64,000 nt of DNA from Tepidiforma bonchosmolovskayae (GTDB taxonomy: Bacteria; Chloroflexota; Dehalococcoidia; Tepidiformales; Tepidiformaceae): the NCBI RefSeq assembly GCF_008838325.1, contig NZ_CP042829.1, forward strand, positions 1,984,001 to 2,048,000, given 5' to 3'. Positions 31,804-40,885 of the stretch are shown here, piece by piece (the stretch's first letter is position 1; every line of letters starts with the position of its first letter). A program made the translations under genes and the position numbers. The notes under the pieces were generated by a model that saw nothing but the letters and a program-made list of their open reading frames with translations, had not been told where the DNA came from and ran no database searches.

Positions 31804-32876
31804 GGCAGCGGCTCGAACCCCGGCGGCGCGCCTTCGATGCCCCGCGTCCCGGCAATCACCCGGATACGCCCGAGCCCGGCCCCGTCCGTCAGCTGCTCCA
31901 GCGCCCGCCTCCGCGTGAAGTACTCCTGGAGGTCGCCCCGGGCCGCCTCCACCAGCCCCGGCAGCCCGAGGCTGTAGAGGAACTCCCGCTGCGAGACCGG
32001 CCCCCACGCCTGCATCCCCGCATCATCAATCGCCGCAAGCAGTTCCGAGAGGTTCACGTGCGCCGTCAGGTCCTGCTCGCCGACGTGGATGTACGGGTTT
32101 TCGTGCGCCGTGTGCCGGTAGAAGCAGAGCAGCGTCCCCTGCGTCCGCCACGGCGCCCAGAGCTCCTCCTGCGGGTACCCGTAGTCAAACACGAGCACCG
32201 CCCCCCGCTCCACCAGCCCGCAGAGGCTCGCCATCGCCGGGTAGGCCGCGGGGTTCACCTCGAAGCGGCCCTCCGCCGGCGCATCATCGATGGTCGCAAT
32301 CGGCCCCCGCTCCTCCACGAACTGCTCGCCGTCCCAGCGCACGTACACCTCGGCCGGCCCCCGAGGCGTGGCTTCGAACAGCCGCACCGGGAACGCATCA
32401 AACAGTTCGTTCGCCACCACCACCCCGGCCTCCGCCGGCGCGGCCGGCGGCGTCTGCCAGCTCACCCGCGGGTCATCCCCCGGGCTGTTCGGTTCCAGCG
32501 CGATGTACCGGATCGCGGCCGCGAACGCGGGGTCGCGCCCCTCCGCCCAGTCCAGCACCGCCCGCGCGAGGTGCCCCTCGCCCGCTCCCGGCTCGAAAAT
32601 CGTGAACGGCGACGGCCGGCCCAGCCGCTCCCATGCCTCCCGACACCACCCCGCAACCGCCCACCCGAACATCGGGTGGATGACCGGGCTCGTGAGGAAA
32701 TCCCCCTGCCGCCCGATCCGGCCCCGCTTCCGGTAGTAGCCGTGCTCCGGGTGGTAGAGCGCCAGCTCCATAAACCGCTGGAACGGGATGGCGCCCCCGT
32801 CCATCTCCGCCACGATTGCGGCGATCAGCCGCGGGTTGCCCAGCGCAGCCGTACCCGGGTCGAGATCGAGTGCCAT
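31800..32876 (-). CDS. SAM-dependent methyltransferase, MidA/NDUFAF7 family
   Basis: A 358-residue protein with YHPEHGYYRK, IGRQGDFLTSPVIHPMFG and the SAM motif IFEPGAGEGHLA, then VVVANELFDAFPV and VLVFDYGYP, all typical of the MidA (DUF185) family. The human member methylates an Arg of complex I; bacterial targets are unknown. Start ATG at 32876 fits homologues. It is divergent from the MarR gene and coupled to the peroxiredoxin. Confidence 0.93.
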   Translation of the reverse strand: MALDLDPGTAALGNPRLIAAIVAEMDGGAIPFQRFMELALYHPEHGYYRKRGRIGRQGDFLTSPVIHPMFGWAVAGWCREAWERLGRPSPFTIFEPGAGEGHLARAVLDWAEGRDPAFAAAIRYIALEPNSPGDDPRVSWQTPPAAPAEAGVVVANELFDAFPVRLFEATPRGPAEVYVRWDGEQFVEERGPIATIDDAPAEGRFEVNPAAYPAMASLCGLVERGAVLVFDYGYPQEELWAPWRTQGTLLCFYRHTAHENPYIHVGEQDLTAHVNLSELLAAIDDAGMQAWGPVSQREFLYSLGLPGLVEAARGDLQEYFTRRRALEQLTDGAGLGRIRVIAGTRGIEGAPPGFEPLP

Positions 32877-32970
32877 CACCCCAAGTATGCCCGCCCCCGC
32901 GGGGGAGGAGGCAAGCCGCCGACGGTGGTACAGTTCCCTCCGTACCGACGAACGACATTCGAGGCGTCCC

Positions 32971-33471
32971 GTGCAGTCTCCCCCCGCATCCGAAAGCGCC
33001 GTCGACGCGGCAATCCGGCTCTTTGGCGAAACCGTCAACCTGTTCGACCCCCTCCGCTTCCGCGCGTGGGCCGAGATGGGCCTCACCACCGCCCAGCTCC
33101 GCGTCCTCTTCCTCGTCCGCGAAGAGCCCGGCGTCACCGCCGGCGAACTCGCCTCCCGCCTCGGGGTCACCCCGCCCACCATCTCCGGCATCGTCGACCG
33201 CCTCGTCAAGGCCGGCCTCGTCCGCCGCGAAGACGACGAGACCGACCGCCGCCTCGTCCGCAACTACCTCACTGAGCAGGGCGAAGCGACCTGCTCCCGC
33301 CTCGAAACCGGCACCGAAATCTTTACCCGCCGCATCCTCATCGAAATGAACCACGAGGACCTCGAAGCCCTCGTCACCGGCCTCCGCGCCTTCGTCGCGG
33401 CCAGCGAATACGTCCAGCGTGTCGAACCGAACCTCGCAGCCGTCGCCATGCCGGGGGTGAACCTCGCATGA
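32971..33471 (+). CDS. MarR-family transcriptional regulator
   Basis: A 166-residue winged helix regulator: TTAQLRVLFLVREEPGV, then GELASRLGVTPPTISGIVDRL (recognition helix) and REDDETDRRLVRNYLT (wing). The GTG start lies after an imperfect palindrome (CGAACGACATTCG, 32949-32961) and a TACAGT box (32929-32934), either of which may be part of autoregulation. Its stop overlaps the next gene's start (ATGA), so it leads a coupled run of four genes. Confidence 0.93.
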   Translation: MQSPPASESAVDAAIRLFGETVNLFDPLRFRAWAEMGLTTAQLRVLFLVREEPGVTAGELASRLGVTPPTISGIVDRLVKAGLVRREDDETDRRLVRNYLTEQGEATCSRLETGTEIFTRRILIEMNHEDLEALVTGLRAFVAASEYVQRVEPNLAAVAMPGVNLA

Positions 33472-34178
33472 CTTCTGTCCGCCGCGTCCGCACCATCGAC
33501 CTCGAAAACCCCTTCGTCGATTCGTTCGAAGGCATGGTCGAAATCCTGCTCATCCGCCACGGCGAGCAGAAGTTCTTTGAGAACATCCCGCTCGGGCAGG
33601 CCTACGACGCCCCCCTCTCCGAGCTGGGCCAGAAACAGGCCGAAGCCGTCGGCCGGCGGCTCGCCCCCGCCCGCCTCGGCCGCGTCTATTCGTCCGATAT
33701 GCGCCGCGCCTACGACACCGCGAAGGCAATCGCCATCCACCACGGTATGGAACCCGTCGTTATCCCCGACCTCCGCGAAATCGACCTCTGGCAGCGTGCC
33801 CCGCAGGACAAGGGGCTCCTCGATATCTACACCCGCGAACAGCTCGTCGAGGTCTACCGGGAAGTCACCCGCACCCGCAAGCACAGCGCCTACCCCTTCT
33901 GCGAGGATGTCGACGCCTTCCGCCAGCGCGTCTTCCGCGCCATGGACCGCATCATCGAAGAGTCGATCGGCATGCGCGTCGCCGTCGTCTGCCACGGCGG
34001 CGTCATCAACGCCATCCTCAGCGATGTCTTCGGCTCCCCCTTCGACCACCTCGTCCCGGTCCACCACACCTCCATCAGCGTCATGCGCGCCGCCGACACC
34101 CGCCGGGGCATCCTCACCATCAACGACTACTCCCACGTCATGCCTATCCAGTCGTCCCGCTCCGACCTCAACGCATGA
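33468..34178 (+). CDS. histidine phosphatase family protein (phosphoglycerate mutase-like)
   Basis: A 236-residue protein with the catalytic LIRHGEQ motif, SELGQKQAEAVGRRL, SSDMRRAYDTA, the acid EIDLW, and the late VCHGGVIN catalytic His. Phosphatase or mutase substrate unknown; a regulatory or metabolite phosphatase is more likely than glycolytic mutase because it lacks the dPGM-specific loop. Starts with ATGA on the MarR stop and ends with ATGA on the methyltransferase start. Confidence 0.9.
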   Translation: MTSVRRVRTIDLENPFVDSFEGMVEILLIRHGEQKFFENIPLGQAYDAPLSELGQKQAEAVGRRLAPARLGRVYSSDMRRAYDTAKAIAIHHGMEPVVIPDLREIDLWQRAPQDKGLLDIYTREQLVEVYREVTRTRKHSAYPFCEDVDAFRQRVFRAMDRIIEESIGMRVAVVCHGGVINAILSDVFGSPFDHLVPVHHTSISVMRAADTRRGILTINDYSHVMPIQSSRSDLNA

Positions 34179-34915
34179 GCCGGACCCTCGAACCGTCTCC
34201 GGCCTGGTTCGAAATCGACCCCGCCTTCTACGCCCACGGCGGCTCCTGCTTCTCCGAAGACGAGGCCGCCGCTCTCGGTGAGCCCGCCGGCCTCCGCGCC
34301 CTCGTCGGGCCGGTCACCCCGGAAAATCAGGCCGAAGAGGCCCTCTCTCTCGTCAACCTCGGCGCGAACGTGACCGCCTGGTCCCCCTCGGAGACCGCAG
34401 CCGAACGCGGCCGCAGCCTCGCCGACGCCGCCGGGCGCACCCTCGCCTGGCAGTTCGGCGCCCTCGAAGAGCTCGCCGCCCGCATGCCCGGCAGCTTCGA
34501 CCTCGTCTACCACTGCTGGGGCGGCCTCGCACCCGATACCGACCTCGACCGCTACGCTGCCAGCATCGCTGCCCTGCTCGCCCCCGGCGGCCGCCTCGTC
34601 CTCTATGACCGCCACCCCTTCGCGAACGTCGTCGGCCTCCACAAGGGGCTCCTCGTCGTGGCCCGCGGGTACTTCCCGTTTCGACCCGGCGATAACCCGT
34701 GGACCCTCGGCGACCTCCTGACCGCCCTTGCCGATGCCGGTCTCGCCCTCGAACTCCTTGACGAGTTCCCCGGCTCCGAACGTTACCGGACCGCGACCGA
34801 TTCCCTGCCCGGCCTCCAGTGGGAACTTCGCTTCCGCGTGCCCTCCGCGATGCTGCTCACCGCCGTCCTCGCGTTCTACCACGAACCGGTGGCCGGGCAC
34901 CCGCCGACCGGCTAG
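34175..34915 (+). CDS. class I SAM-dependent methyltransferase-like protein
   Basis: A 246-residue Rossmann-like protein. The segment [20 protein letters not shown] resembles the SAM-binding strand and acid, and [10 protein letters not shown] with [13 protein letters not shown] is the typical post-motif region. The Gly-rich motif I is poor, so catalysis is uncertain. It is translationally coupled to the histidine phosphatase gene. Confidence 0.7.
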   Translation: MSRTLEPSPAWFEIDPAFYAHGGSCFSEDEAAALGEPAGLRALVGPVTPENQAEEALSLVNLGANVTAWSPSETAAERGRSLADAAGRTLAWQFGALEELAARMPGSFDLVYHCWGGLAPDTDLDRYAASIAALLAPGGRLVLYDRHPFANVVGLHKGLLVVARGYFPFRPGDNPWTLGDLLTALADAGLALELLDEFPGSERYRTATDSLPGLQWELRFRVPSAMLLTAVLAFYHEPVAGHPPTG

Positions 34916-34918
34916 GCT
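34913..34918 (+). promoter_or_regulatory. -10 box (TAGGCT) of the ModE-like gene, leaderless spacing
   Basis: TAGGCT overlaps the preceding stop codon and ends six bases before the ATG of the ModE-like gene, leaving no room for a ribosome site. Confidence 0.45.
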
Positions 34919-34924
34919 GGGCCC

Positions 34925-35293
34925 ATGGCCGAACTCTCGCCCCGCTGCAAACTCTGGCTCGAAGCCGGCGACCGGCTCGTCATGTCCGACTACCGCCTGC
35001 GCCTGCTCACCCTTGTCGGCGAGACGGGTTCCCTCGCCGCCGCCGCATCTGCCATGGGGCTCTCCTACCGTCGTGCCTGGGGCAAAATCCGCGAACTCGA
35101 GGCCAACCTAGGCTTCCAGCTCGTTCGCTCCGAAGTCGGCGGCGCCGGCGGCGGCCACTCCGCGCTCACCGACGAAGGCCGGCGGCTCGTCGAAGCCTAC
35201 GACCGCTTCCGCCGTCGCGTCGAAGCCGCTGTCGAGCAGGCCTTCCGCGAGGAGCTCGAGCCCTTCGCGCCGCCGGCGCGTCCCACCGCGTAA
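34925..35293 (+). CDS. ModE-type winged-helix regulator (DNA-binding domain only)
   Basis: A 122-residue protein matching the N-terminal winged helix of Mod[34 protein letters not shown] is the HTH region (key residues Ser-Leu-Ala-Ala-Ala and Ser-Tyr-Arg-Arg-Ala-Trp), then [15 protein letters not shown]. The molybdate-binding domains are absent. Such truncated ModE proteins are common. No molybdate transporter genes are adjacent. The start has a -10-like box six bases away and no Shine-Dalgarno sequence. Confidence 0.88.
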   Translation: MAELSPRCKLWLEAGDRLVMSDYRLRLLTLVGETGSLAAAASAMGLSYRRAWGKIRELEANLGFQLVRSEVGGAGGGHSALTDEGRRLVEAYDRFRRRVEAAVEQAFREELEPFAPPARPTA

Positions 35294-35306
35294 GCCGCGG
35301 CTCCGC

Positions 35307-35312
35307 TACCCT
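35307..35312 (+). promoter_or_regulatory. -10 box (TACCCT) of aspS, leaderless spacing
   Basis: TACCCT ends seven bases before the aspS ATG. The 26-bp gap after the ModE-like gene has no ribosome site. Confidence 0.45.
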
Positions 35313-35319
35313 GTCCGAC

Positions 35320-37083
35320 ATGCTCAAGGATGCCTACTGCGGCGAGCTCCGCCGCTCCGACGAAGGCCGGGCCGTGACCCTCGCCGGCTGGGTCCACCGC
35401 CGCCGCGACCACGGCGGCCTCATCTTCATCGACCTCCGCGACACCTCCGGCATCGTCCAGGTCGTCTTCAATCCCGACAACCCCGAGGCCCACGCCATCG
35501 CCCATCGCGCCCGCGTCGAGTGGGTCCTCCAGGTGAAGGGCACCGTCGCCCTCCGGAGCCCTGCTACCGTCAACCCAAACCTCCCGACCGGCGAGGTCGA
35601 GGTCATCCCCTCCGCCTGCACCGTCCTCGCCGAAGCCCAGACCCCGCCCTTCTACATCAACGAGCCCGCCGACGTCGACGAGCACCTCCGCCTCAAGTAC
35701 CGCTACCTCGACCTCCGCCGGCCCGAGGTCGCCAGCGTCATCAAGCTCCGCCACGAAGTCGTTCGCTTCATCCGCGACTACCTCAGCAGCCGCGGCTTCT
35801 ACGAAATCGAAACCCCCACCCTCGTCAAGAGCACCCCCGAAGGCGCCCGCGACTTCCTCGTCCCCGCCCGCATCCGCCCCGGCACCTTCTTCGCCCTCCC
35901 GCAGTCGCCCCAGATCCTCAAGCAGCTCCTTATGGCTGCCGGCTTCGAAAAGTACTTCCAGCTCGCCCGCTGCTACCGCGACGAAGACTTCCGCGCCAAT
36001 CGGGTCGCCGAGCACACCCAGCTCGACCTCGAAATGGCCTTCGTCGACGAAAACGACGTCATGGGCCTCGTCGAAGACCTCTACGTCGAAGTCCTCTCCC
36101 GCTTCGGCACCGCGAAGCTCCCGTCGCGCTCCATCCCCCGGCTCACCTATGCCGAATGCATGGAGAAATACGGCATCGACCGCCCCGACCTCCGCTTCGG
36201 CCTCGAGTTCATCGACATCTCCGATGCCGTCCGCGGCACGGCCTTCCAGGTCTTCGCCGGCGCGCTCGCGGCCGGCGGCCAGGTCAAAGCCATCCGCGTC
36301 GAAGGCCGCGCCGAGATGACTCGCCGCGAGATCGACGAGCTCACCGAGGTCGCGCGCTCCGGCGGCGCCAAAGGCCTCGCCTACATCGGCTTCCTCCCCG
36401 GCGAGCCCCGCTCGCCTATCGCGAAATTCCTCACCCCGGAGGAGCTGGACGCGATCCGCGCACGCACCGGCGCCCGCGATGGCGACATGCTCTTCATCGT
36501 GGCCGACCAGCCCGCCGTCGTCGCCCGCTCCCTCCACGAAGTCCGCGACGAACTCGGCACCCGCCTCGGCCTCAAGGACCCGTCTGTCTACCGCATGGCC
36601 TGGGTCACCGGCTTCCCGCTCCTCGAGTGGCGGCCCGACGAGAACCGCTGGGATGCCACCCACAACCCCTTCAGCGGCTTCCTCTCCGAACACGAGCCCC
36701 TCCTCGATACCGACCCCGGTGCTGTCATCGCCCGCCAGTACGACCTCGTCCTCAACGGCGTCGAAATCGGCGGCGGCTCCATCCGCATCAACAAGCGCCG
36801 CCACCAGGAGAAGGTCTTCGAGCTCATGGGCTACTCCCGCGAGGAGCAGCAGGAGCGCTTCGGCGTCATCCTCGATGCCCTCGACTACGGCGTCCCGCCC
36901 GAAGGCGGCGTCGGCATGGGCATCGACCGGCTCATGATGTCCCTCGTCGGCACCGACAACATCCGCGACGTCATCGCCTTCCCGAAAGCCTCCTCCGGCA
37001 CCGACCCCCTCATGGGCGCGCCCGCACCGGTCGACCCGAAGCAGCTCGAAGAACTCGGCATCCGCGTGATCGCGCCGCAGTAA
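35320..37083 (+). CDS. aspS: aspartyl-tRNA synthetase
   Basis: Class II synthetase charging tRNA-Asp (perhaps tRNA-Asn too). The 587 residues have the N-terminal OB fold ([18 protein letters not shown]) and class II motif 1. Motif 2 ([24 protein letters not shown]) and the bacterial GAD insert follow, then motif 3 ([11 protein letters not shown]). The length and the GAD insert mark the bacterial type; whether it is discriminating cannot be read from sequence alone. Start ATG at 35320. Confidence 0.98.
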   Translation: MLKDAYCGELRRSDEGRAVTLAGWVHRRRDHGGLIFIDLRDTSGIVQVVFNPDNPEAHAIAHRARVEWVLQVKGTVALRSPATVNPNLPTGEVEVIPSACTVLAEAQTPPFYINEPADVDEHLRLKYRYLDLRRPEVASVIKLRHEVVRFIRDYLSSRGFYEIETPTLVKSTPEGARDFLVPARIRPGTFFALPQSPQILKQLLMAAGFEKYFQLARCYRDEDFRANRVAEHTQLDLEMAFVDENDVMGLVEDLYVEVLSRFGTAKLPSRSIPRLTYAECMEKYGIDRPDLRFGLEFIDISDAVRGTAFQVFAGALAAGGQVKAIRVEGRAEMTRREIDELTEVARSGGAKGLAYIGFLPGEPRSPIAKFLTPEELDAIRARTGARDGDMLFIVADQPAVVARSLHEVRDELGTRLGLKDPSVYRMAWVTGFPLLEWRPDENRWDATHNPFSGFLSEHEPLLDTDPGAVIARQYDLVLNGVEIGGGSIRINKRRHQEKVFELMGYSREEQQERFGVILDALDYGVPPEGGVGMGIDRLMMSLVGTDNIRDVIAFPKASSGTDPLMGAPAPVDPKQLEELGIRVIAPQ

Positions 37084-37100
37084 AGCGCTCTTTTCACCGC

Positions 37101-37135
37101 CCCGTGCGCGGGATGATCCCCTCGGCCCGCACGGG
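37101..37135 (+). terminator. nested hairpin after aspS
   Basis: Outer stem CCCGTGCG with CGCACGGG (8 bp, perfect) encloses a small GGGA/TCCC helix. It sits 18 bases after the aspS stop; no T-run follows. Confidence 0.6.
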
Positions 37136-37219
37136 CGTGTACCCTTGTAGGCCATCCGGGACGCCGCGCCGGCGCCCCCGGTGCCGGCTTCGGCCAACGC
37201 CGCCGCAGGAGTCCGAACG

Positions 37220-38884
37220 ATGTCGAACCGCATGCTCGCCCTCATGATGGGCGTGGTCGCATTCCTCATCCTCGCCGTCGGGGTCGTCTTCGTCATCGCC
37301 CTCGCCGGCGGCGGCAACGACGACACGACCCCGGCCTCGCCCGGCGGCAGCGACCGGCCCCGCTCCTCCGCAGGCGGCATCTGTGCCGGCAAGTCGCTCA
37401 TCGTTCCCGGCTCTCAGCCCAACACTGTCCTCGACCCGATCCAGGTCGTCGACGTCTCGACCAGCGAGTATGTCGTCGAAATCTTCGGCGGCCTCGTGAC
37501 CCTCGACCCCGACCTCAAAGTCGTCGGCGATATCGCCGAGAGCTGGGAGGTCTCCAACGGCGGCCGCACCTACACCTTCCGCCTCCGCGACAACGTCGTC
37601 TTCCACACCGGCAACCAGCGCCGCGTCACCGCCGAAGACGTCAAGTACTCCATCGAGCGCGCCGCCGACCCCGCCAACGCCTCCCCCACCGTCGTCGCCT
37701 ACCTCGGCAACATCGTCGGCCTCAAGGACCGCTTCCAGGGCCGCGCACCCTCAGTCTCCGGCGTCAAAGTCATCGACGAGCGCACCCTGCAGATCGACCT
37801 GCTCGAACCGTCCGACTACTTCATCTTCGAGCTGACCTACCCGGTCTCCTTCGTCGTCGACCGCCAGCAGATCGAGGCCGACCCCCGCAACTGGACCCGC
37901 AATCCCAACGGCACCGGCCCCTTCCGCCTCGCCGAGTTCAAGCCTGCCGAGCGCATCCGCCTCGTCAAGAACTCGCGCTACCACCTCGGCGCCCCGAAGG
38001 TGGATGAAGTCATCTTCCAGCTCGGCGGCGGCTCCCTCCTCACCCAGTACCAGAACGACGAAATCCACCTCACGCCCGTCCCCGCCTCGCTCCTCGATTC
38101 CATCCTCGACGGCTCGAACCCCCTGTCGAAGGAGTACCGCTCCTACCGGGGGCTCGCGACCTTCTACTTCACCCTCAATCCCAACAAGCCCCCGTTCGAC
38201 GACCCGAAGGTCCGGCAGGCCTTCGCAATGTCCATCGACCGCGAGACCATCAACACCGTCCTCCTCTTCGACTACTACGAAGTTGCGGGCGGCATCGTCC
38301 CCGGCGCCATGCCCGGCCGCTCCAGCTCCGTCAAGACCTATCCCTACGACCCCCAGCGCGCAAAACAGCTCCTGTCCGAATCCAAGTACGCCGCCAGCAT
38401 GCCCCGGATCATCCTGACCTACGCCGGCAGCGGCGCTGCCCCCGGCGATCTCCTCGTCGCCATTCAGGAGAACTGGCAAAAGGTCCTCGGCGTCACCGTC
38501 GAACTCCAGGCGATCGATTCCGCCGCCTTCCTCCGCGAACAGCGCCAGGCCAACTTCCAGATCCAGAGCGACGGCTGGTCAGCCGACTACCCCGACCCCG
38601 AGAACTTCCTCGGCAAGCTCTTCGCCAGCGACAGCCCGCTCAACTACACGAAGTACAAGAACCCCGAAGTCGATGCCCTCCTGAAGCAGGCCCGCGTCGA
38701 AACCAACCGCGAACGCCGCTACCAGCTCTACGCCCAGGCCGAACAGAAGATCATCGACGACGCCACCGTCATCCCAACCTTCTGGTCCGTGGAGCACATG
38801 CTTGTCAAGCCGTGCGTCCAGGGCCTGCCCGACGCCCCCATGACCATCCCCAGGTACCGGTACGTCGAGATCAAGGAGCCCTGA
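37220..38884 (+). CDS. ABC transporter substrate-binding protein, peptide/nickel family (SBP_bac_5)
   Basis: A 554-residue family 5 binding protein. N-terminal hydrophobic segment (residues 5-30) with no lipobox Cys at its end, so it may be a membrane-anchored rather than lipidated form. The mature start SLIVPGSQPNTVLDPIQ is followed by ESWEVSNGGRTYTFRLRDNV and GNQRRVTAEDVKYSIERAAD, signature of this family. Late NLTDYPDPENFL-like region reads SADYPDPENFLGKLF. Four bases separate it from the first permease. Ligand unknown: di- or oligopeptides, or nickel, are usual. Confidence 0.94.
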   Translation: MSNRMLALMMGVVAFLILAVGVVFVIALAGGGNDDTTPASPGGSDRPRSSAGGICAGKSLIVPGSQPNTVLDPIQVVDVSTSEYVVEIFGGLVTLDPDLKVVGDIAESWEVSNGGRTYTFRLRDNVVFHTGNQRRVTAEDVKYSIERAADPANASPTVVAYLGNIVGLKDRFQGRAPSVSGVKVIDERTLQIDLLEPSDYFIFELTYPVSFVVDRQQIEADPRNWTRNPNGTGPFRLAEFKPAERIRLVKNSRYHLGAPKVDEVIFQLGGGSLLTQYQNDEIHLTPVPASLLDSILDGSNPLSKEYRSYRGLATFYFTLNPNKPPFDDPKVRQAFAMSIDRETINTVLLFDYYEVAGGIVPGAMPGRSSSVKTYPYDPQRAKQLLSESKYAASMPRIILTYAGSGAAPGDLLVAIQENWQKVLGVTVELQAIDSAAFLREQRQANFQIQSDGWSADYPDPENFLGKLFASDSPLNYTKYKNPEVDALLKQARVETNRERRYQLYAQAEQKIIDDATVIPTFWSVEHMLVKPCVQGLPDAPMTIPRYRYVEIKEP

Positions 38885-38887
38885 GCC

Positions 38888-39838
38888 GTGGCACCGGGCC
38901 TCGCCGGCTACATCGTCCGCCGTCTTCTCTGGGCGATCCCGGTGCTCTTCGCCATCTCCGTCATCGTCTTCTACATGCTCCGGCTCGCCCCGGGTGACCC
39001 CGTCGATACCCTCCTCGGCCAGCGCTACCAGGAGGAGGAGGCCGCGCTCATCCGCAAAAAGTACGGGTATGACCGCCCCATCCACGTCCAGTACGTCAAG
39101 TACATGCAGAACCTCCTCCGGGGCGACCTCGGCATCTCCACGCGCCACCAGAACTTCACCGTCTCCGAAATCATCCTCCCGAAAATCTGGGTCTCAGCTC
39201 GCCTCGGCTTCATTGCCCTCGTCATCAGCTTCTTCCTGGGCATCGCCGCCGGCATCTACGCCGCACTCGCCCGCGGCACCTTCCTCGACCCGCTCACCAT
39301 CTCCTTCTGGCTCGCGATCGACGCCGTCCCCATCTTCGTCGCCATCCCCTTCCTCCAGTGGCTCTTCGCCATCAAGCTCGACCTGGTCGGCCTCGGCTGG
39401 CAGGGATTCACCAGCGCCAACATCATCCTCCCCATCCTCGTCCTTTCCCTCCCCGGAACCGCCGGTATCGCCCGCTTCGTCCGCGCCTCCGTCATCAGCG
39501 TCATGAAAGAGGACTACGTCCGCACCGCCCGGGCCAAGGGCCTCCCGGAGCGGATCGTTGTCATCCGACACATCGCCCGCAACGCCCTCCTCCCGCTCAT
39601 CACCATCATCGGGCTCTCCCTCCCCGGCGTCGCCGGCGGCTCGCTCATCGTCGAGCAGCTCTTCGGCATCCCCGGCATCGGCGCCGAAAGCTTCGAAGCC
39701 GTCCTTGCGCCCGATTTCGATGTCATCCTCGCCCTCGTGCTCTTCGGCTCCGTCCTCTTCGTCCTCGCCAACATCCTGATCGACATCCTGTACGCGGTCA
39801 TCGACCCGCGAATCCGCCTCGGGAGCCAGCGCGGATGA
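38888..39838 (+). CDS. ABC transporter permease, DppB type
   Basis: A 316-residue inner-membrane permease with six predicted helices. It opens YIVRRLLWAIPVLFAISVIV, the family's first helix, followed by LRLAPGDPVD and the conserved cytoplasmic loop EDYVRTARAKGLPERIVVIRH (EAA-like motif), ending DPRIRLG. GTG start. Partner of the next gene (ATGA overlap). No ATPase genes (DppD/DppF) adjoin. Confidence 0.95.
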   Translation: MAPGLAGYIVRRLLWAIPVLFAISVIVFYMLRLAPGDPVDTLLGQRYQEEEAALIRKKYGYDRPIHVQYVKYMQNLLRGDLGISTRHQNFTVSEIILPKIWVSARLGFIALVISFFLGIAAGIYAALARGTFLDPLTISFWLAIDAVPIFVAIPFLQWLFAIKLDLVGLGWQGFTSANIILPILVLSLPGTAGIARFVRASVISVMKEDYVRTARAKGLPERIVVIRHIARNALLPLITIIGLSLPGVAGGSLIVEQLFGIPGIGAESFEAVLAPDFDVILALVLFGSVLFVLANILIDILYAVIDPRIRLGSQRG

Positions 39839-40815
39839 GCACCGCCATCGCCGCCGACCCGCTCGCCATCGAAGCCCGCGCGGCCGCGTCCCCCCGCCGC
39901 CGCTTCTTCCGCCAGCTCCTGCGCAAGAAACTGGCCATGCTCGCCATCGTCTATCTCGCGATCTTCTACACCTGCGGCATCTTCGCGCCGCTCATCGCAC
40001 CGCACGACCCCTACGAGCAGAACCTCGTCCCCGGCGCCACCCGGCAGGGCCCCTCCTCCGAGCACTGGCTCGGCACCGATGCCCTCGGCCGCGACCTCGC
40101 CAGCCGGGTCATCTACGCCGCCCGCACCACCGTGGTCTTCACCGTCGTCGTGCTCATCAGCGGAAGCCTCGTCCTCGGGCTCGGCCTCGGCCTGCTCGCC
40201 GGCTACCGCGGCGGCTGGGTCGATACCCTCATCATGCGCGTCGGCGAGGTCCTCGCCGGCCTCCCCACCCTCCTCCTCATGCTCGCCATCACTGCCGCCT
40301 TCCGTACGCGCATCAACGACGTCGCCTTCTGGCTCCAGGACAACACCTTCCTCGGCTCCGACGCCCGCACCTTCGTCAAGTTCTCCATCATCGTCTTCGC
40401 CACCGTCCCCTTCGCATGGATCGGCACCAGCCGGATCGTCCGCAGCCAGGCTCTCGCCATCCGCGAGGAGACCTACGTCCTCGCCGCCGAAGCGATGGGG
40501 GCCTCCTCCTGGCGCATCATCACCCGTCACATCCTTCCCGGCGTCCTCCCCCTTTTTGTCGTCGGCGTCTCCGCCGGCATGGCCGGCACCGCCGGCGCCG
40601 AAGTCACCCTCAGCTTCCTCGGGCTCGGCATCGACCCGCCCACCGCCAGCTTCGGCTCCCTCATCGCCGCCGGCGCCGGGCCCCAGACCTTCGAGCGCTA
40701 CCCCCACCTCCTCCTCGCCCCGGCCATCCCGGTCACCCTCTTCTTCTTCGCCTGGAACCTCCTCGGCGACGCCCTCGTCGACCTCCTCGAACCGCGCACT
40801 CAGGCCGTCCGCTGA
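39835..40815 (+). CDS. ABC transporter permease, DppC type
   Basis: A 326-residue permease with the N-terminal long cytoplasmic leader (MSTAIAADPLAIEARAAASP), the LGTDALGRDLASRVIYAART segment and the EAA loop ETYVLAAEAMGASSWRIITRH. Its start overlaps the DppB stop (ATGA). Completes a substrate-binding protein/permease/permease unit whose ATPase must be elsewhere. Confidence 0.95.
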   Translation: MSTAIAADPLAIEARAAASPRRRFFRQLLRKKLAMLAIVYLAIFYTCGIFAPLIAPHDPYEQNLVPGATRQGPSSEHWLGTDALGRDLASRVIYAARTTVVFTVVVLISGSLVLGLGLGLLAGYRGGWVDTLIMRVGEVLAGLPTLLLMLAITAAFRTRINDVAFWLQDNTFLGSDARTFVKFSIIVFATVPFAWIGTSRIVRSQALAIREETYVLAAEAMGASSWRIITRHILPGVLPLFVVGVSAGMAGTAGAEVTLSFLGLGIDPPTASFGSLIAAGAGPQTFERYPHLLLAPAIPVTLFFFAWNLLGDALVDLLEPRTQAVR

Positions 40816-40852
40816 CGTCATCCCGTCGCCCCCGGGCCCGCTCCGGGTCGTT

Positions 40853-40861
40853 TGCTATACT
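40853..40861 (+). promoter_or_regulatory. extended -10 promoter (TGC-TATACT) of tig
   Basis: TGC followed by TATACT, an extended -10 element, 24 bases ahead of the tig start. No -35 box is needed in such promoters and none is seen. Confidence 0.65.
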
Positions 40862-40885
40862 CGAAGCGGAGGAACGTTTCAGCCC

